A DNA stretch of 64,000 nucleotides. Source: Vibrio sinaloensis DSM 21326. Lineage in GTDB: Bacteria > Pseudomonadota > Gammaproteobacteria > Enterobacterales > Vibrionaceae. The DNA is taken from assembly GCF_000189275.1 (NCBI RefSeq), contig NZ_AEVT01000053.1, forward strand, positions 1-64,000. The letters are read 5' to 3'. The notes under the pieces were generated by a model that searched no databases, was not told where the DNA came from, and saw only the letters and a program-made list of their open reading frames with translations. Position numbers and translations under genes: made by a program. How positions within the stretch are numbered: the first letter of the stretch is position 1; the number at the start of each line of letters is the position of its first letter. Shown here piece by piece: positions 9,296 to 19,706 of this stretch.

Positions 9296-11125
9296 ATGGC
9301 TACTCCACAGATTGATAATTTAAGAAATATCGCGATCATCGCGCACGTTGACCACGGTAAAACTACACTGGTTGATAAACTATTACAGCAATCAGGTACT
9401 TTAGAGTCTCGCGGCGAAGCGGAAGAGCGCGTCATGGACTCGAATGACATCGAAAAAGAGCGTGGCATTACCATTCTTGCTAAAAACACAGCAATTAACT
9501 GGAATGACTACCGCATCAACATCGTAGATACTCCGGGACACGCGGACTTCGGTGGTGAAGTAGAACGTATCATGTCGATGGTAGACTCAGTTCTACTTAT
9601 CGTTGACGCTGTTGACGGTCCAATGCCGCAAACTCGCTTTGTAACTCAAAAAGCCTTTGCTCACGGTCTTAAGCCAATCGTTGTAATCAACAAGATTGAC
9701 CGTCCAGGTGCACGTCCGGATTGGGTTATGGACCAAGTCTTCGATCTATTCGACAACCTAGGTGCAACTGACGAACAGCTAGATTTTAAAGTGGTTTACG
9801 CTTCTGCACTTAACGGCTGGGCTTCGCTAGAAGAAGGCGAAACTGGCGAAGATATGGAACCACTATTCCAAACGATCGTTGAAGAAGTTGCGGCTCCAGA
9901 AGTTGACCTTGAAGGTCCGCTACAAATGCAAGTTTCTCAGCTTGATTACAGCTCTTACGTTGGTGTTATCGGTGTTGCTCGTGTTACTCGTGGTAGCGTG
10001 AAACCTAACCAACAAGTAACGGTTATCGGTGCTGATGGTAAAACTCGCAACGGTAAAGTCGGTACAGTCATGGGCTACCTAGGCTTAGACCGTCATGAAG
10101 TTGAGCAAGCTAATGCGGGTGATATCATTGCGATTACCGGTCTTGGTGAACTAAAAATCTCTGACACCATCTGTGCACAAAACGCGGTAGAGGCTCTACC
10201 TGCACTGTCTGTAGACGAGCCAACAGTAACCATGACGTTCCAAGTAAATACGTCTCCTTTCGCGGGTAAAGAAGGTAAGTTCGTTACTTCACGTAACATC
10301 CTTGAGCGTCTTGAGAAGGAATTGGTACACAACGTAGCACTGCGCGTTGAGCAAACTGACGATCCAGACAAATTCCGCGTATCAGGCCGTGGTGAGCTTC
10401 ACCTATCTATCCTGATTGAAAACATGCGTCGTGAAGGCTTCGAGCTAGCTGTATCTCGTCCAGAAGTTATCATCAAAGAAGAAGATGGTCAGCTAATGGA
10501 ACCGTTCGAGACAGTAACGATCGACGTGATGGAAGAGCACCAAGGCGGCATCATGGAGAACATCGGCCTACGTAAAGGTGAGCTGACTGATATGTCTCCA
10601 GATGGTAAAGGCCGTGTACGTATGGACTTCATCATGCCTTCTCGTGGTTTGATTGGTTTCCAAACTGAATTCATGACACTAACGTCTGGCTCTGGTCTTC
10701 TTTACCACACATTCGATCACTACGGTCCACACAAAGGTGGTGAGATCGGTCAGCGTATCAACGGTGTTCTAATCTCTAACGGTATGGGTAAAGCGCTAAC
10801 TAACGCACTATTCAACCTACAAGAGCGTGGCCGTATGTTCATCGGTCACGGTGTTGAAGTTTACGAAGGTATGGTTGTAGGTATCCACAGCCGCGACAAC
10901 GACCTAACCGTAAACGTACTGAAAGGTAAGCAGCTGACCAACGTTCGTGCTTCTGGTACAGATGACGCTCAGGTTCTTACTCCGCCAATCGTGATGACTC
11001 TTGAACAAGCACTAGAATTCATTGATGACGATGAGCTTGTAGAAGTAACACCAGAGAGCATCCGCATTCGTAAGAAGTTCCTAACGGAAAGCGATCGTAA
11101 GCGTGCTTCTCGTTCAGCAAAATAA
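9296..11125 (+). CDS. typA: translational GTPase TypA/BipA
   Basis: This ribosome-associated GTPase of the EF-G-like family is involved in ribosome assembly at low temperature and in stress adaptation. The 609 residues show the P-loop [18 protein letters not shown] (G3) and [12 protein letters not shown] (G4). Domain II, the EF-G-type domains III and V, and the BipA-specific C-terminal domain follow. The length is typical. The ATG at 9296 gives the canonical [20 protein letters not shown]-terminus, although the ribosome site is weak. It ends in a strong terminator and is divergent from glnA, as in enterobacteria. Confidence 0.97.
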   Translation: MATPQIDNLRNIAIIAHVDHGKTTLVDKLLQQSGTLESRGEAEERVMDSNDIEKERGITILAKNTAINWNDYRINIVDTPGHADFGGEVERIMSMVDSVLLIVDAVDGPMPQTRFVTQKAFAHGLKPIVVINKIDRPGARPDWVMDQVFDLFDNLGATDEQLDFKVVYASALNGWASLEEGETGEDMEPLFQTIVEEVAAPEVDLEGPLQMQVSQLDYSSYVGVIGVARVTRGSVKPNQQVTVIGADGKTRNGKVGTVMGYLGLDRHEVEQANAGDIIAITGLGELKISDTICAQNAVEALPALSVDEPTVTMTFQVNTSPFAGKEGKFVTSRNILERLEKELVHNVALRVEQTDDPDKFRVSGRGELHLSILIENMRREGFELAVSRPEVIIKEEDGQLMEPFETVTIDVMEEHQGGIMENIGLRKGELTDMSPDGKGRVRMDFIMPSRGLIGFQTEFMTLTSGSGLLYHTFDHYGPHKGGEIGQRINGVLISNGMGKALTNALFNLQERGRMFIGHGVEVYEGMVVGIHSRDNDLTVNVLKGKQLTNVRASGTDDAQVLTPPIVMTLEQALEFIDDDELVEVTPESIRIRKKFLTESDRKRASRSAK

Positions 11126-11154
11126 TCTGCTGTAACGGATTCGATTAAGAACAG

Positions 11155-11180
11155 GCCCCGAGTTATGCTCGGGGCTTTTT
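11155..11180 (+). terminator. intrinsic terminator of typA
   Basis: An 8-bp GC-rich stem GCCCCGAG/CTCGGGGC with a 5-nt loop is followed by five T. Confidence 0.92.
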
Positions 11181-11200
11181 GTATCTAAAGGAATGACATA

Positions 11201-11752
11201 ATGGAGCCAATCATCATTACAGGTGGCCCGGGGGCAGGCAAAACCACCTTGCTGAATGCGCTTGGAGAGTTAGGCTATGCCACATTTTCGGAAGGCTCTC
11301 GCACCTTGATTGAACAACAGAGTCAGTTGGATAACGGTATCTTGCCCTGGACGAACTTGCCTGAGTTCGCCAGGTTATGCCTTGAACTAATGAGCAAGCA
11401 GAAGCGAGAGGCACAAGGCCATAAGGTCGCGTTCGTTGACCGCGCTATCCCAGACATTGTGGCATATCTACAAGTGGGTGATTGCCCTGTTGAGCAAGCG
11501 TTCCTGAACGCGAGTGCTGGGTACCAGAGTCAGGTGCTGACTTGTCGACCTGAACAATCAATTTATGTTCAAGACGAAGTGCGTCCACACAGTTTTGAAG
11601 AGGCGTTGAGTATCCATCAAGTACTCGTTAGCACCTATGCCGCGCTAGGTTATCAAGTGGTTGAAGTACCTTGGGGGAGTGTTGCAGAGCGGGTGGCTTT
11701 TGTTCAGCAAGTAATGGGATTAGTCGCCGAGGTTGATGGCTTGCAAGATTGA
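11201..11752 (+). CDS. AAA family ATPase (NadR/Ttd14-like AAA_28)
   Basis: This 183-residue cytoplasmic P-loop protein opens almost directly with the Walker A motif GGPGAGKTT at residues 8-16. YATFSEGSRTLIEQQ and KVAFVDRAIPDIVAYL (Walker B-like, FVDR) follow. That order matches the AAA_28 group of small P-loop NTPases/kinases. No second domain is present. The substrate is unknown. It has its own ATG just after the typA terminator and is followed by a bidirectional terminator shared with the convergent lipoprotein gene. Confidence 0.8.
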   Translation: MEPIIITGGPGAGKTTLLNALGELGYATFSEGSRTLIEQQSQLDNGILPWTNLPEFARLCLELMSKQKREAQGHKVAFVDRAIPDIVAYLQVGDCPVEQAFLNASAGYQSQVLTCRPEQSIYVQDEVRPHSFEEALSIHQVLVSTYAALGYQVVEVPWGSVAERVAFVQQVMGLVAEVDGLQD

Positions 11753-11756
11753 TAGT

Positions 11757-11783
11757 AAAACCTCCTCACGAGGAGGAGGTTTT
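11757..11783. terminator. bidirectional terminator
   Basis: An 11-bp perfect stem AAAACCTCCTC/GAGGAGGTTTT with loop ACGAG has A and T tracts on both flanks. It can serve the AAA ATPase gene (+) and the DUF2959 gene (-). Confidence 0.85.
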
Positions 11784-11789
11784 ATGGAG

Positions 11790-12431
11790 TTACTTTTGGT
11801 TTAGCTGCTGGAGGAACTTGTCCGATTCAGCAATCGCCGCATTCATTTGTGTAATCGCGAACTGAATGTCTTTCTCTAAGCTAGAGAATTCGCCTTGCAA
11901 TGAGCCGATCGCGTTGGCGTTTAAGTTGTGCTTCAGATAAAGCGTGTTGTCGCGCAGCGTATTCAGTACCGGCGTCATCTTCTCTTCAGCACGCGTCATC
12001 GCGTTAAGCATTGTTTTATAGGATGCTTTGGTGTCGCGCAGTTTTTGCTCACTAGAGCGACGTAACTTGGCGCTAGAATACAGCTCTAACTCGTCTTGCC
12101 ATTCCTCAAACAAAGCCTCTGAGACATCTTCAATGGCCGCAATTCGAGCGCGAACATCTTCGGCGGCTTTTTCACTGTCTTGGTATTTGTCGTTGATTTG
12201 GTTGTAAACTGTCTCTAGCTCGCCACCATCAAAATTAGTCAGCGCAGACAAGGCTTCAAGTGCACTGGTAAACTCTTGTTGCGCGTCTTGTTGTGACTCT
12301 TTGGCTTCTTCAACGCGATCCACCATAATGTCACGTTTATGGTAGCCTACCTGTTCCATTGCTGAATAATAGGCAGACTGACAACCTGTCAGTGTGAAAA
12401 TGGATAATACCAAGGCCAGTAAGTACGGCAT
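11790..12431 (-). CDS. DUF2959 family lipoprotein
   Basis: This 213-residue predicted lipoprotein has a signal peptide of about 16 residues ending in the lipobox LTGC, so Cys17 would be lipidated. The mature part is rich in Glu, Gln, Lys and Ala with heptad-like spacing, and is predicted to be long alpha helices or coiled coil. This matches the DUF2959 family, known mainly from marine gammaproteobacteria and without an established role. It is divergent from yihY with only 35 bp between likely start codons. Confidence 0.82.
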   Translation of the reverse strand: MPYLLALVLSIFTLTGCQSAYYSAMEQVGYHKRDIMVDRVEEAKESQQDAQQEFTSALEALSALTNFDGGELETVYNQINDKYQDSEKAAEDVRARIAAIEDVSEALFEEWQDELELYSSAKLRRSSEQKLRDTKASYKTMLNAMTRAEEKMTPVLNTLRDNTLYLKHNLNANAIGSLQGEFSSLEKDIQFAITQMNAAIAESDKFLQQLNQK

Positions 12432-12466
12432 GATTGTGTCCCTTTCTTAAAAATTACGGTGTTAGG

Positions 12467-13414
12467 ATGACCGAGACGGTTAGGAGTTACAAGTTGAAAT
12501 TTGAGCGAATCTTTAAGCAAAGTCTGATTTTTGGGCGATATCTGTTAACTCGGATGGGCCACGACCGAGTGAACGTCAATGCAGGCTATTTGGCTTACAT
12601 CACCTTGCTGTCGATTGTGCCGATGTTAACCGTATTGCTGTCGGTACTTTCTTCTTTTTCAATCTTTGCCGATGCTGGGGACGCCATTCAAGATTTTGTC
12701 ATTACCCATTTTGTTCCTGCTGCGGGTGATGCTGTTAAAGGAGCGTTGCTCGAATTTGTTTCCAATACTGGCAAGATGAGTGCAGTGGGCGGTGCTTTCT
12801 TGTTTGTTGCTGCGTTAATGCTGATCTCCAATATCGATAAGAACCTCAACTATATTTGGCGGGTGAAGAATAAACGTAGAGCGGTGTTCTCATTCTCGAT
12901 GTATTGGATGGTACTAACACTTGGCCCGATACTCGTCGGCGCCAGTATTGCCGCGACGTCTTATGTTACTTCGTTGCGTATTCTAGAAAGCGATGCTATT
13001 TCGGGTGTCTACAACTTGTTGCTGCGTTGGTTACCCTTCCTGCTCTCATTCTTTGCTTTTGTTGGCTTATATCTATTGGTGCCGAACAAAAAAGTGTATT
13101 TGTCTCATGCAGTGGTGGGAGCGATTGTCGCGGCGATTCTGTTTGAGGCGAGTAAGAAAGGCTTTGCTGCCTACATCACGCAGTTCCCTTCTTATCAACT
13201 GATTTATGGCGCATTAGCCGCCATACCTATCTTATTCGTTTGGGTCTATTTATGTTGGTTGATCGTGTTGGTGGGCGCAGAAGTTACCGCCGCGCTTGGT
13301 GAAAGAGAGCACTGGAGTGGCTGCAAAGAAATGGTACACTCGTCTGAAAAGTTAATCGAAGCAACGTCTATAAAAGGAAACAACAGTGATAGCACTGATC
13401 CAGAGAGTGAGTGA
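12467..13414 (+). CDS. yihY: YihY/BrkB family inner membrane protein
   Basis: This 315-residue polytopic membrane protein was formerly mis-called RNase BN. About six hydrophobic segments follow the conserved N-terminal signature [20 protein letters not shown]. The family also shows [10 protein letters not shown] and [22 protein letters not shown] segments, seen here in slightly varied form. The function is not settled. I chose ATG 12467 over an upstream TTG (12434) because homologues begin close to the cytoplasmic SYKLKF segment. Its 3' end overlaps dtd by 29 bp, indicating translational coupling. Confidence 0.88.
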   Translation: MTETVRSYKLKFERIFKQSLIFGRYLLTRMGHDRVNVNAGYLAYITLLSIVPMLTVLLSVLSSFSIFADAGDAIQDFVITHFVPAAGDAVKGALLEFVSNTGKMSAVGGAFLFVAALMLISNIDKNLNYIWRVKNKRRAVFSFSMYWMVLTLGPILVGASIAATSYVTSLRILESDAISGVYNLLLRWLPFLLSFFAFVGLYLLVPNKKVYLSHAVVGAIVAAILFEASKKGFAAYITQFPSYQLIYGALAAIPILFVWVYLCWLIVLVGAEVTAALGEREHWSGCKEMVHSSEKLIEATSIKGNNSDSTDPESE

Positions 13415-13820
13415 AGCCGCAGTACGAGTTGACGGCGAAGTAGTTGGTCAAATCGACAAGGGCCTACTGGTGTTATTAGGTGTTGAGAAAGATGATGACG
13501 AGGCGAAAGCCAAACGTTTGATGGAACGAGTGACTACCTATCGTGTATTTGGTGATGACGAAGATAAAATGAACCTTAACGTTAAACAGGTTGATGGTAA
13601 GGTTCTTGTCGTGTCGCAATTCACATTGCCTGCCGATACTAAAAAGGGCACGCGTGCCGGGTTCTCTCGTGGTGCTCACCCGGCTGATGCCGAGCGGTTA
13701 TACAATTATTTCTCTGATCGTTGTGCTGAAGTACTGCCAACAGAGCGTGGCCAGTTTGCTGCGGATATGAAAGTGTCTCTGGTCAACGATGGGCCAGTAA
13801 CATTTTGGCTGCAAGTATAA
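13386..13820 (+). CDS. dtd: D-aminoacyl-tRNA deacylase
   Basis: The enzyme hydrolyses D-aminoacyl-tRNA (and mischarged Gly-tRNA-Ala) to protect translation. The 144-residue length is standard. Both catalytic signatures are present: the [17 protein letters not shown] loop and the C-terminal [10 protein letters not shown] cis-Gly-Pro motif. It starts with GTG after AAAGGAAACAACA, inside the 3' end of yihY. The yihY-dtd-yiiD order is the same as in E. coli. Confidence 0.96.
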   Translation: MIALIQRVSEAAVRVDGEVVGQIDKGLLVLLGVEKDDDEAKAKRLMERVTTYRVFGDDEDKMNLNVKQVDGKVLVVSQFTLPADTKKGTRAGFSRGAHPADAERLYNYFSDRCAEVLPTERGQFAADMKVSLVNDGPVTFWLQV

Positions 13821-13871
13821 TTATAAGCTAGGGAGGAAGAGTAAAACGCTCTTCATTAAAAAAGGACATTT

Positions 13872-14807
13872 ATGTTTAAGCTGATCACGCCTAAAAACGA
13901 TAATCAACTCAACAAATACTACCATTTCCGTTGGCAGATGTTACGGGAGCCTTGGCGCATGCCGCTTGGCTCCGAGCGTGATGAATACGACCCGATGAGC
14001 CACCATCGAATGATTGTGGATGGACGCGGTCGACCGATGGCGATTGGACGCCTTTACATCACCCCTGATAATGAAGGTCAGATCCGCTATATGGCGGTAA
14101 AAGGAGCAAGACGTAGTAAAGGGATGGGTTCTTTGGTTTTGGTTGCCTTGGAATCATTAGCTCGACAAGAGGGGGCTAAACGCCTGGTGTGTAATGCACG
14201 TGAAGATGCGATTTCTTTCTATGAGAAAAATGGCTTTGAGCGACGTGGTGAGCTGACGGATGAGCGCGGCCCTGTGCGCCATCAACAGATGGTTAAGCAG
14301 CTAGACCCGATGGCAAACGTTCTGCGTAAGCCTGAATGGTGCACTGAGTTACAAGAGCGCTGGGAACACCAGATTCCGATCAGCGATAAAATGGGCATTA
14401 AGATTAACCAGTACACGGGCTATCAGTTTGAGTGCTGCGCGCAGCTTAATCCTAATCTCAATCCCCACAATACCATGTTTGCTGGTTCGGCTTTTACTCT
14501 CGCAACATTAACGGGGTGGGGGATGACGTGGTTATTGATGAAAGAGCGCAACCTAAATGGTGACATCGTTCTCGCAGACAGTCAGATCCGTTATCGTCAT
14601 CCGGTGACGCAGAATCCGGTGGCCTCCACTTCATTAGATGGGATCAGTGGCGATTTAGACCGCTTAGCGTCTGGGCGTAAAGCGCGGATTGTGATTCATG
14701 TGACGATCTACAGTGGCGACCAAGCGGCTGTCGAGTTTGTCGGCACCTACATGCTATTGCCAAATTATAAAGCCGTATTAGGTGAAGAGTCTGAAAGCGT
14801 TTCTTGA
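13872..14807 (+). CDS. yiiD: bifunctional GNAT / thioesterase-fold protein YiiD
   Basis: This 311-residue two-domain protein has an N-terminal GNAT acetyltransferase fold (about 1-145), with the acyl-CoA loop RRSKGMGSLVLVALE. A C-terminal hotdog/thioesterase-like domain (about 165-305) includes NPHNTMFAGSAFTLATLTGWGM. E. coli YiiD has been linked to malonyl-ACP decarboxylation and priming of fatty-acid synthesis. The same role here is inference from family and synteny. It begins after AAAAAGGACATTT and follows dtd by 51 bp. Its last 43 bp overlap the convergent AsmA-like gene. Confidence 0.88.
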   Translation: MFKLITPKNDNQLNKYYHFRWQMLREPWRMPLGSERDEYDPMSHHRMIVDGRGRPMAIGRLYITPDNEGQIRYMAVKGARRSKGMGSLVLVALESLARQEGAKRLVCNAREDAISFYEKNGFERRGELTDERGPVRHQQMVKQLDPMANVLRKPEWCTELQERWEHQIPISDKMGIKINQYTGYQFECCAQLNPNLNPHNTMFAGSAFTLATLTGWGMTWLLMKERNLNGDIVLADSQIRYRHPVTQNPVASTSLDGISGDLDRLASGRKARIVIHVTIYSGDQAAVEFVGTYMLLPNYKAVLGEESESVS

Positions 14808-16723
14808 TCCTGTTCCCCACCAGTGATGGCTGGTGGGGCTAACTTTTGTTGGTCGCACGTTTGCTCTATGACATTGGTCCGACTGAATATATCGGACCAC
14901 AATCGCTGACAAGCTGTGCTGGTTGACAGTAATAACGTCGCGAACTCCATTTTGGTCAGATCAATATTGCCGGTCAGCTCCGCCTGTGCGGTTTTTGAAC
15001 GAACTTTGACTCTTCCCCTATCTGCGTTTACCGACACTAACTCCAGTGGCCAAGTTTGATTAAAGCTGCGTTCTCCATCGGCACTTTTAGCACTCAGTTT
15101 ACCGTTATGCAGCTGCACTTGTGCTTGGCCCGTCATGCTGTGGGCCAGCATTGAGTAATCACCGGCTAAGCCAGAAAATTCGCCACTCACCTCGATTTGA
15201 CCTTGGGTTGAGAAGGGTAGTGCTGATTGCAGGCTATTGATATCACTAGGCACACCATCGGCATGAATCGACAGCGTCCACGGTCGGCTAGCGGACGCTC
15301 TATCCCATTGACCACTGGCTTCGATATAGCCCGTCTTGAGTGGTAAGAATGCTCGCTCTAGCGTTAGCTTGCCCTGATTGGCCACAGCCTGAATGACCAT
15401 CTGGGTGGTGAGCAATTTATCGAAACTGGCATTGTTCGCGCTCACCTCGAGCTGGCCATTTTGCCACCCTAACTGCTGGTCGTTTTGCCACTCCAGTTGC
15501 GTACCATCAATGGTTAATCCTGAAACTTGCCAATAAGGTTGTTCCTCAACTTGGATAAACTGGCTATTTTTGACTTTTAGGTCGTCGATGGAAAGTGAAG
15601 TAATGGCTTGAGCGGCGAGTGCGAGATCAGCGCTAAATTGGTTTACTCCCTCGAGCCATTTCACACCAGATATCTGCAACTCTTGTAATGCGATGTGTGA
15701 AGGGGAGATTAGGCCTTTTAGTTGCAACCAGCCTTGTTTGAAGTCTGCGTTGAATAACTCGACATCCATACCATCTGGCTTGAAGGCGATCTCGGCGGTC
15801 GGATTGATAAACTGCTGATCGTTAAAACTTAGACGCTCTGCGTCAAAAGAGATATACCCATTGTTTTGCTGCCAAATGGGTTGGTTGAGCGTCAAGTTCT
15901 CCAGTGAGGCATCAAGTTGCTCAAACTGCCAGCCTGCGATATTGACGTTGCTGCGCAAGACATCAAGGCTATTAATATGCTGAACGTGTAGGCCGAGTGT
16001 GTCGAATGTCTTGAGAATTGATTGCTGGGGGGATTGTGTCGTCAGGTCGAGGTCAAAGATGGTGACATTGATTAACGACCATCCTTGGCCAAACTGCTCA
16101 GCTTGACCAGAGAGTTCAGCGCCTTGCCATTTGAAAGAGGCGCCGAAAATTGTACTGTCATGAGCTTGGTATCTAGCATCAACCAATACCTCATCCAACG
16201 CTTCTCCTCGCACGTACAGCTGCTGTGCGGATAACTGAATATCACCAAATGGCAGCTGTTGCTTGCTGCTCATCCAGGTTGGCTGATCGATCTGCAGATT
16301 CACGTCTCGCGCCGACCAGTTTGCATGGCTAATATCGACATGTTTCAGCGCCAGTTGGTTGAGCTTGACGTTTTGCAACATATCTTGACTTGAATCGGAA
16401 AGCTCTAAGGTTGCCCCTTCAATGAGCAGTGAATCCAAGGCAAGCTTGCTCTGTTGCCACGGAGCTTGGCTCAGCCATAAAGTGAGCTTGGGGATTTGCA
16501 TGCTTTGCTGTTGATAGCCAACTTCCACGTCAGTGAGTGAGAGTTGTAATGGTGGCGTGTACTGCGCTTTCTGGGCAGTAATACGATAAGGGGTGAAGTG
16601 ATCAAACAAAAAACTCACGGTCGCCGGTGCGTAACGTGTTTGCATCAAAGCAAAAATCGAGAGCAGCGTCAGGCTGACGAGGCTAACTACGACAATGGTC
16701 GTCAGTATTAAGATCTTCTTCAC
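14765..16723 (-). CDS. AsmA family protein
   Basis: This is a large envelope protein of about 652 residues. A single N-terminal membrane anchor (ILILTTIVVVSLVSLTLLSIFAL) is followed by long periplasmic beta-rich repeats with the AsmA pattern (WQLSGQ/ASGQWDRA-like segments near the C-terminus). AsmA-like proteins are thought to shuttle phospholipid between the membranes. GTG 16723 is preferred because an upstream TTG (16798) lies inside the pckA terminator. The 3' end runs 43 bp into yiiD on the opposite strand. Confidence 0.82.
   Translation of the reverse strand: MKKILILTTIVVVSLVSLTLLSIFALMQTRYAPATVSFLFDHFTPYRITAQKAQYTPPLQLSLTDVEVGYQQQSMQIPKLTLWLSQAPWQQSKLALDSLLIEGATLELSDSSQDMLQNVKLNQLALKHVDISHANWSARDVNLQIDQPTWMSSKQQLPFGDIQLSAQQLYVRGEALDEVLVDARYQAHDSTIFGASFKWQGAELSGQAEQFGQGWSLINVTIFDLDLTTQSPQQSILKTFDTLGLHVQHINSLDVLRSNVNIAGWQFEQLDASLENLTLNQPIWQQNNGYISFDAERLSFNDQQFINPTAEIAFKPDGMDVELFNADFKQGWLQLKGLISPSHIALQELQISGVKWLEGVNQFSADLALAAQAITSLSIDDLKVKNSQFIQVEEQPYWQVSGLTIDGTQLEWQNDQQLGWQNGQLEVSANNASFDKLLTTQMVIQAVANQGKLTLERAFLPLKTGYIEASGQWDRASASRPWTLSIHADGVPSDINSLQSALPFSTQGQIEVSGEFSGLAGDYSMLAHSMTGQAQVQLHNGKLSAKSADGERSFNQTWPLELVSVNADRGRVKVRSKTAQAELTGNIDLTKMEFATLLLSTSTACQRLWSDIFSRTNVIEQTCDQQKLAPPAITGGEQDQETLSDSSPNTAL
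14815..14848 (+). terminator. possible terminator of yiiD
   Basis: A 9-bp perfect stem CCCCACCAG/CTGGTGGGG with a 6-nt loop lies just after the yiiD stop. It is followed by CTAACTTTTGTT, a weak T tract. It sits within the AsmA coding region. Confidence 0.5.
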
Positions 16724-16783
16724 TGCGGCAGGCTTCCCTATGAATCGTGCTGTTAGCTTGAAACATTTTTCACCAGCAGGCAA

Positions 16784-16809
16784 CAAAAAGCCCCTCAAAA
16801 GAGGGGCTT
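16784..16809 (-). terminator. intrinsic terminator of pckA
   Basis: On the minus strand a 9-bp stem AAGCCCCTC/GAGGGGCTT with an AT loop is followed by five T, 26 bp beyond the pckA stop. Confidence 0.9.
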
Positions 16810-16834
16810 AGATTTTTATTTGATGTCGATATCA

Positions 16835-18466
16835 CTAATCTAACTGAGGACCAGCTGCAACAAGTGCTTTGCCTTCGTCATTATCTGTGTACTTATCAAA
16901 GTTGTTGATAAAGCGGCTCGCGAGATCCTTCGCTTTGCTTTCCCATTGAAGCGGGTCAGTGTAAGTATCGCGTGGGTCTAGGATCGTTGGATCAACATCG
17001 TGTAGCGCGGTAGGAACTTCCAAGTTAAAGATTGGAATGTGCTTCGTTTCCGCTTGTTCGATAGAGCCATCTAAGATGGCATCGATGATGCCGCGTGTAT
17101 CTTGAATGGAGATACGTTTGCCGCTGCCATTCCAGCCCGTGTTCACTAGATAAGCTTCCGCTCCCGCAGCTTCCATACGTTTAACCAATACTTCAGCATA
17201 CTTGGTTGGGTGCAGAGTTAAGAAAGCCGCACCAAAACACGCAGAGAAGGTTGGTGTTGGTTCCGTGATACCACGCTCAGTACCTGCTAGCTTCGCAGTG
17301 AAGCCTGATAGGAAGTGGTATTTTGTTTGCTCTGGTGTCAGTTTAGACACTGGAGGTAATACACCAAATGCATCGGCAGACAGGAAGATCACCTTGTTTG
17401 CGTGACCTGCTTTGGACACAGGCTTAACGATGTTTTCAATGTGCTCAATTGGGTAAGAAACGCGAGTGTTCTCTGTTTTTGAACCGTCATCGAAGTCGAT
17501 AGAGCCATCGCTGCGTACCGTCACGTTTTCAAGTAGAGCATCACGACGAATCGCGTTGTAGATATCTGGCTCCGCTTCTTTTGATAGCTTGATTGTCTTC
17601 GCGTAACAGCCACCTTCAAAGTTGAAGATACCGTCGTCGTCCCAGCCGTGCTCATCATCACCGATCAGCTCGCGTTTAGGATCGGTCGATAGGGTCGTTT
17701 TACCGGTACCAGAAAGACCAAAGAAGATCGCAACATCACCATTTTCTTTACACTTGTTTGCGCTACAGTGCATAGAAGCGATGTCTTTAAGTGGAAGGAA
17801 GTAGTTCATCATTGCGAACATGCCTTTCTTCATTTCACCACCGTACCAAGTACCGCCGATGAGCTGCATGCGTTCAGTCAGGTTAAAGACCGTGAAGTTT
17901 TCTGAGTTCAGACCGTGCTCTTCAAACTTCTGGTTGGTACATTTAGCGCCATTCATCACCACGAAATCAGGTTCGAATGTTGCAAGTTCTTCTTCACTTG
18001 GACGAATGAACATGTTCTTCACGAAGTGAGCCTGCCATGCCACTTCAGTGATCACGCGAATACTCAAACGCGTATCTGGGTTAGCACCACAGTAGCCATC
18101 AATAACAAACACACGCTTACCTGAGAGCTGATTAGTGACCAGCTCTTTTAGATCATTCCAAACGGCTTGATCGATAGGCTTGTTGTCATTTTTAACCGCA
18201 TCGCTAGTCCACCACATATGTTCTTCTGTGGTTGCGTCTTTCACAATGTACTTATCTTTTGGTGAGCGGCCAGTAAAAATACCGGTATCAACTGCAACTG
18301 CGCCAAGTTCAGTGACTACGCCTTTTTCGTAACCTTCTAAATCTGCGCGAGTTTCTTCTTCGAACAGCATTTCATAACTTGGGTTGCGAACAACCTCTTT
18401 AACGTTACTTAGCCCATGTTTGGAAAGATCAATTGTTGCAGCCTTTGTATGTTCCATAACGGTCAT
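16835..18466 (-). CDS. pckA: phosphoenolpyruvate carboxykinase (ATP)
   Basis: The enzyme converts oxaloacetate and ATP to PEP, CO2 and ADP at the entry of gluconeogenesis. The 543 residues contain the P-loop kinase-1a motif [11 protein letters not shown] and the kinase-2/metal motif [10 protein letters not shown]. They also have the substrate motif RSPKDKY and the adenine-loop [11 protein letters not shown] 18466 has a good ribosome site (AAGGAG, 7-nt spacing); a second ATG three codons on is less well placed. It forms a single-gene unit with a long AT-rich leader containing a 16-bp palindrome. Confidence 0.97.
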   Translation of the reverse strand: MTVMEHTKAATIDLSKHGLSNVKEVVRNPSYEMLFEEETRADLEGYEKGVVTELGAVAVDTGIFTGRSPKDKYIVKDATTEEHMWWTSDAVKNDNKPIDQAVWNDLKELVTNQLSGKRVFVIDGYCGANPDTRLSIRVITEVAWQAHFVKNMFIRPSEEELATFEPDFVVMNGAKCTNQKFEEHGLNSENFTVFNLTERMQLIGGTWYGGEMKKGMFAMMNYFLPLKDIASMHCSANKCKENGDVAIFFGLSGTGKTTLSTDPKRELIGDDEHGWDDDGIFNFEGGCYAKTIKLSKEAEPDIYNAIRRDALLENVTVRSDGSIDFDDGSKTENTRVSYPIEHIENIVKPVSKAGHANKVIFLSADAFGVLPPVSKLTPEQTKYHFLSGFTAKLAGTERGITEPTPTFSACFGAAFLTLHPTKYAEVLVKRMEAAGAEAYLVNTGWNGSGKRISIQDTRGIIDAILDGSIEQAETKHIPIFNLEVPTALHDVDPTILDPRDTYTDPLQWESKAKDLASRFINNFDKYTDNDEGKALVAAGPQLD

Positions 18467-18641
18467 AGGTGCTCCTTATCGGAATATTTGTAGGGATTTT
18501 GTAAGAAATTTTTTATTTTTATCTGCTCACCATGCTAGCAATGGGCTTTTGAGAAAACAGGGATATAGCTCAAAAATTATCCATGATTTCTGTGGGGTTT
18601 TAAGCGACTCATCACATATTGGCTGGGTTAGTTTATCGTGT

Positions 18642-18657
18642 GCGCAAAGCTTTGCGC
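18642..18657. promoter_or_regulatory. perfect 16-bp palindrome upstream of pckA
   Basis: GCGCAAAGCTTTGCGC is fully self-complementary and lies about 175 bp upstream of the pckA start. It looks like a dimeric operator site. It does not match CRP or Cra consensus well, so the factor is unknown. Confidence 0.45.
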
Positions 18658-18740
18658 TAGGGCAAAATCATTATTAATTGCTTAAAATTAACCAGTTGCT
18701 TTATTACAGTTGAGGCTAGGTGTTGCGGGGCTTTGATCAC

Positions 18741-18769
18741 AAAAAGGCCAGCGTGATGCTGGCCTTTTG
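18741..18769 (-). terminator. intrinsic terminator of hslO
   Basis: An 11-bp perfect stem AAAAGGCCAGC/GCTGGCCTTTT with loop GTGAT has T tracts in both directions, 35 bp after the hslO stop. Confidence 0.9.
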
Positions 18770-18803
18770 ATAGGAAAATTACGTGCTTGATAAGCTATGA
18801 AAA

Positions 18804-19679
18804 TTAATGCAGGGTTTTATTGCCTGAATTTGCCTCGGCAAACAGCTCTGAGACTTCGGCTTCGTCGTACGAATAAGTCGTGCCGCAGTAATCACAATGT
18901 AAAGAAATTGAACCAAGCTCGGCTAAAATGTCGTTCACTTCTGCTCGATCGATCGTAACGATGGCTGCGCCGCTGCGTTCACGTGAACAACCACAGTGGA
19001 ACTCGACCGGTTGAGGATCAAATAGGCGAACTTTCTCTTGGTTATAGAGGCGGTAGAGCAATTCATTCGCTTCTAGTGTAAACAGCTCTTCATTCTTAAC
19101 TGTGTCGGTCAGTTGCTCGAGGTGCTCAAAGTCTTCCGCTGAACCTGTGCCATCTGGCATTACTTGAATCAACATACCTGCGGCTTTCGCCTGACCTTCG
19201 ATCTCGCCAGTACGAATCCAGATACGTGTTTTTAGCTGCTCTGAGTTAGCAAAGTAACCTTCTAGGATTTGCGCTAAGTTGTCTCCCTCTAACGCAACGA
19301 TACCTTGGTAACGTTCGCCTTTCTTTGGCTCAAGTGTGATCACTAGGTAACCTTTGCCCATCATGTCATGGATAGAGGCATCTTCTGCGATGTCACCTTC
19401 CCAACGAGCCACACCGCGAATTTTTTGATCGTGGTCGCCATTGATTACGGCGAGAGATACCGGGCCATCACCTTGAAGTTGCATTGTGATGGAACCTTCG
19501 AACTTTAATGTTGCCGTAAGAAGGGTGGTTGAAACTAATAGCTCACCAAGCAGCTTTTGTAGTGCAGCTGGGTATTCCTTGCTAGAAATAATACGTTGGT
19601 ATGCTTCATCCAATTGTACCAACTCGCCACGTACTGATAGATCTTCAAAAAGGTAGCGGTTTAATACGTTGTTTGACAT
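18804..19679 (-). CDS. hslO: redox-regulated chaperone Hsp33
   Basis: This cytoplasmic holdase is activated by oxidative unfolding. The 291 residues include the Hsp33 N-terminal fold ([17 protein letters not shown]). The C-terminal redox switch has four cysteines, CGC and CDYC, in the CxC-x(27-32)-CxxC arrangement that binds zinc when reduced. It lies 27 bp downstream of hslR on the same strand and so is co-transcribed with it, the arrangement also seen in E. coli. Confidence 0.96.
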   Translation of the reverse strand: MSNNVLNRYLFEDLSVRGELVQLDEAYQRIISSKEYPAALQKLLGELLVSTTLLTATLKFEGSITMQLQGDGPVSLAVINGDHDQKIRGVARWEGDIAEDASIHDMMGKGYLVITLEPKKGERYQGIVALEGDNLAQILEGYFANSEQLKTRIWIRTGEIEGQAKAAGMLIQVMPDGTGSAEDFEHLEQLTDTVKNEELFTLEANELLYRLYNQEKVRLFDPQPVEFHCGCSRERSGAAIVTIDRAEVNDILAELGSISLHCDYCGTTYSYDEAEVSELFAEANSGNKTLH

Positions 19680-19706
19680 TGAGTTACTTCCTCGTACGTA
19701 TGGTAC

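Larger units (their letters stand above)
18467..18803. other. pckA leader and hslO-pckA intergenic region
   Basis: No gene is seen in these 337 bp. They hold the AT-rich pckA leader, the perfect palindrome at 18642-18657 and the hslO terminator at 18741-18769. I could not assign a clear sigma-70 promoter. Confidence 0.6.

Noticed and set aside
18598..18620. CRP site upstream of pckA
   Set aside because: Only one half-site (TGTGA on the minus strand) is good; the other half does not match the palindrome.
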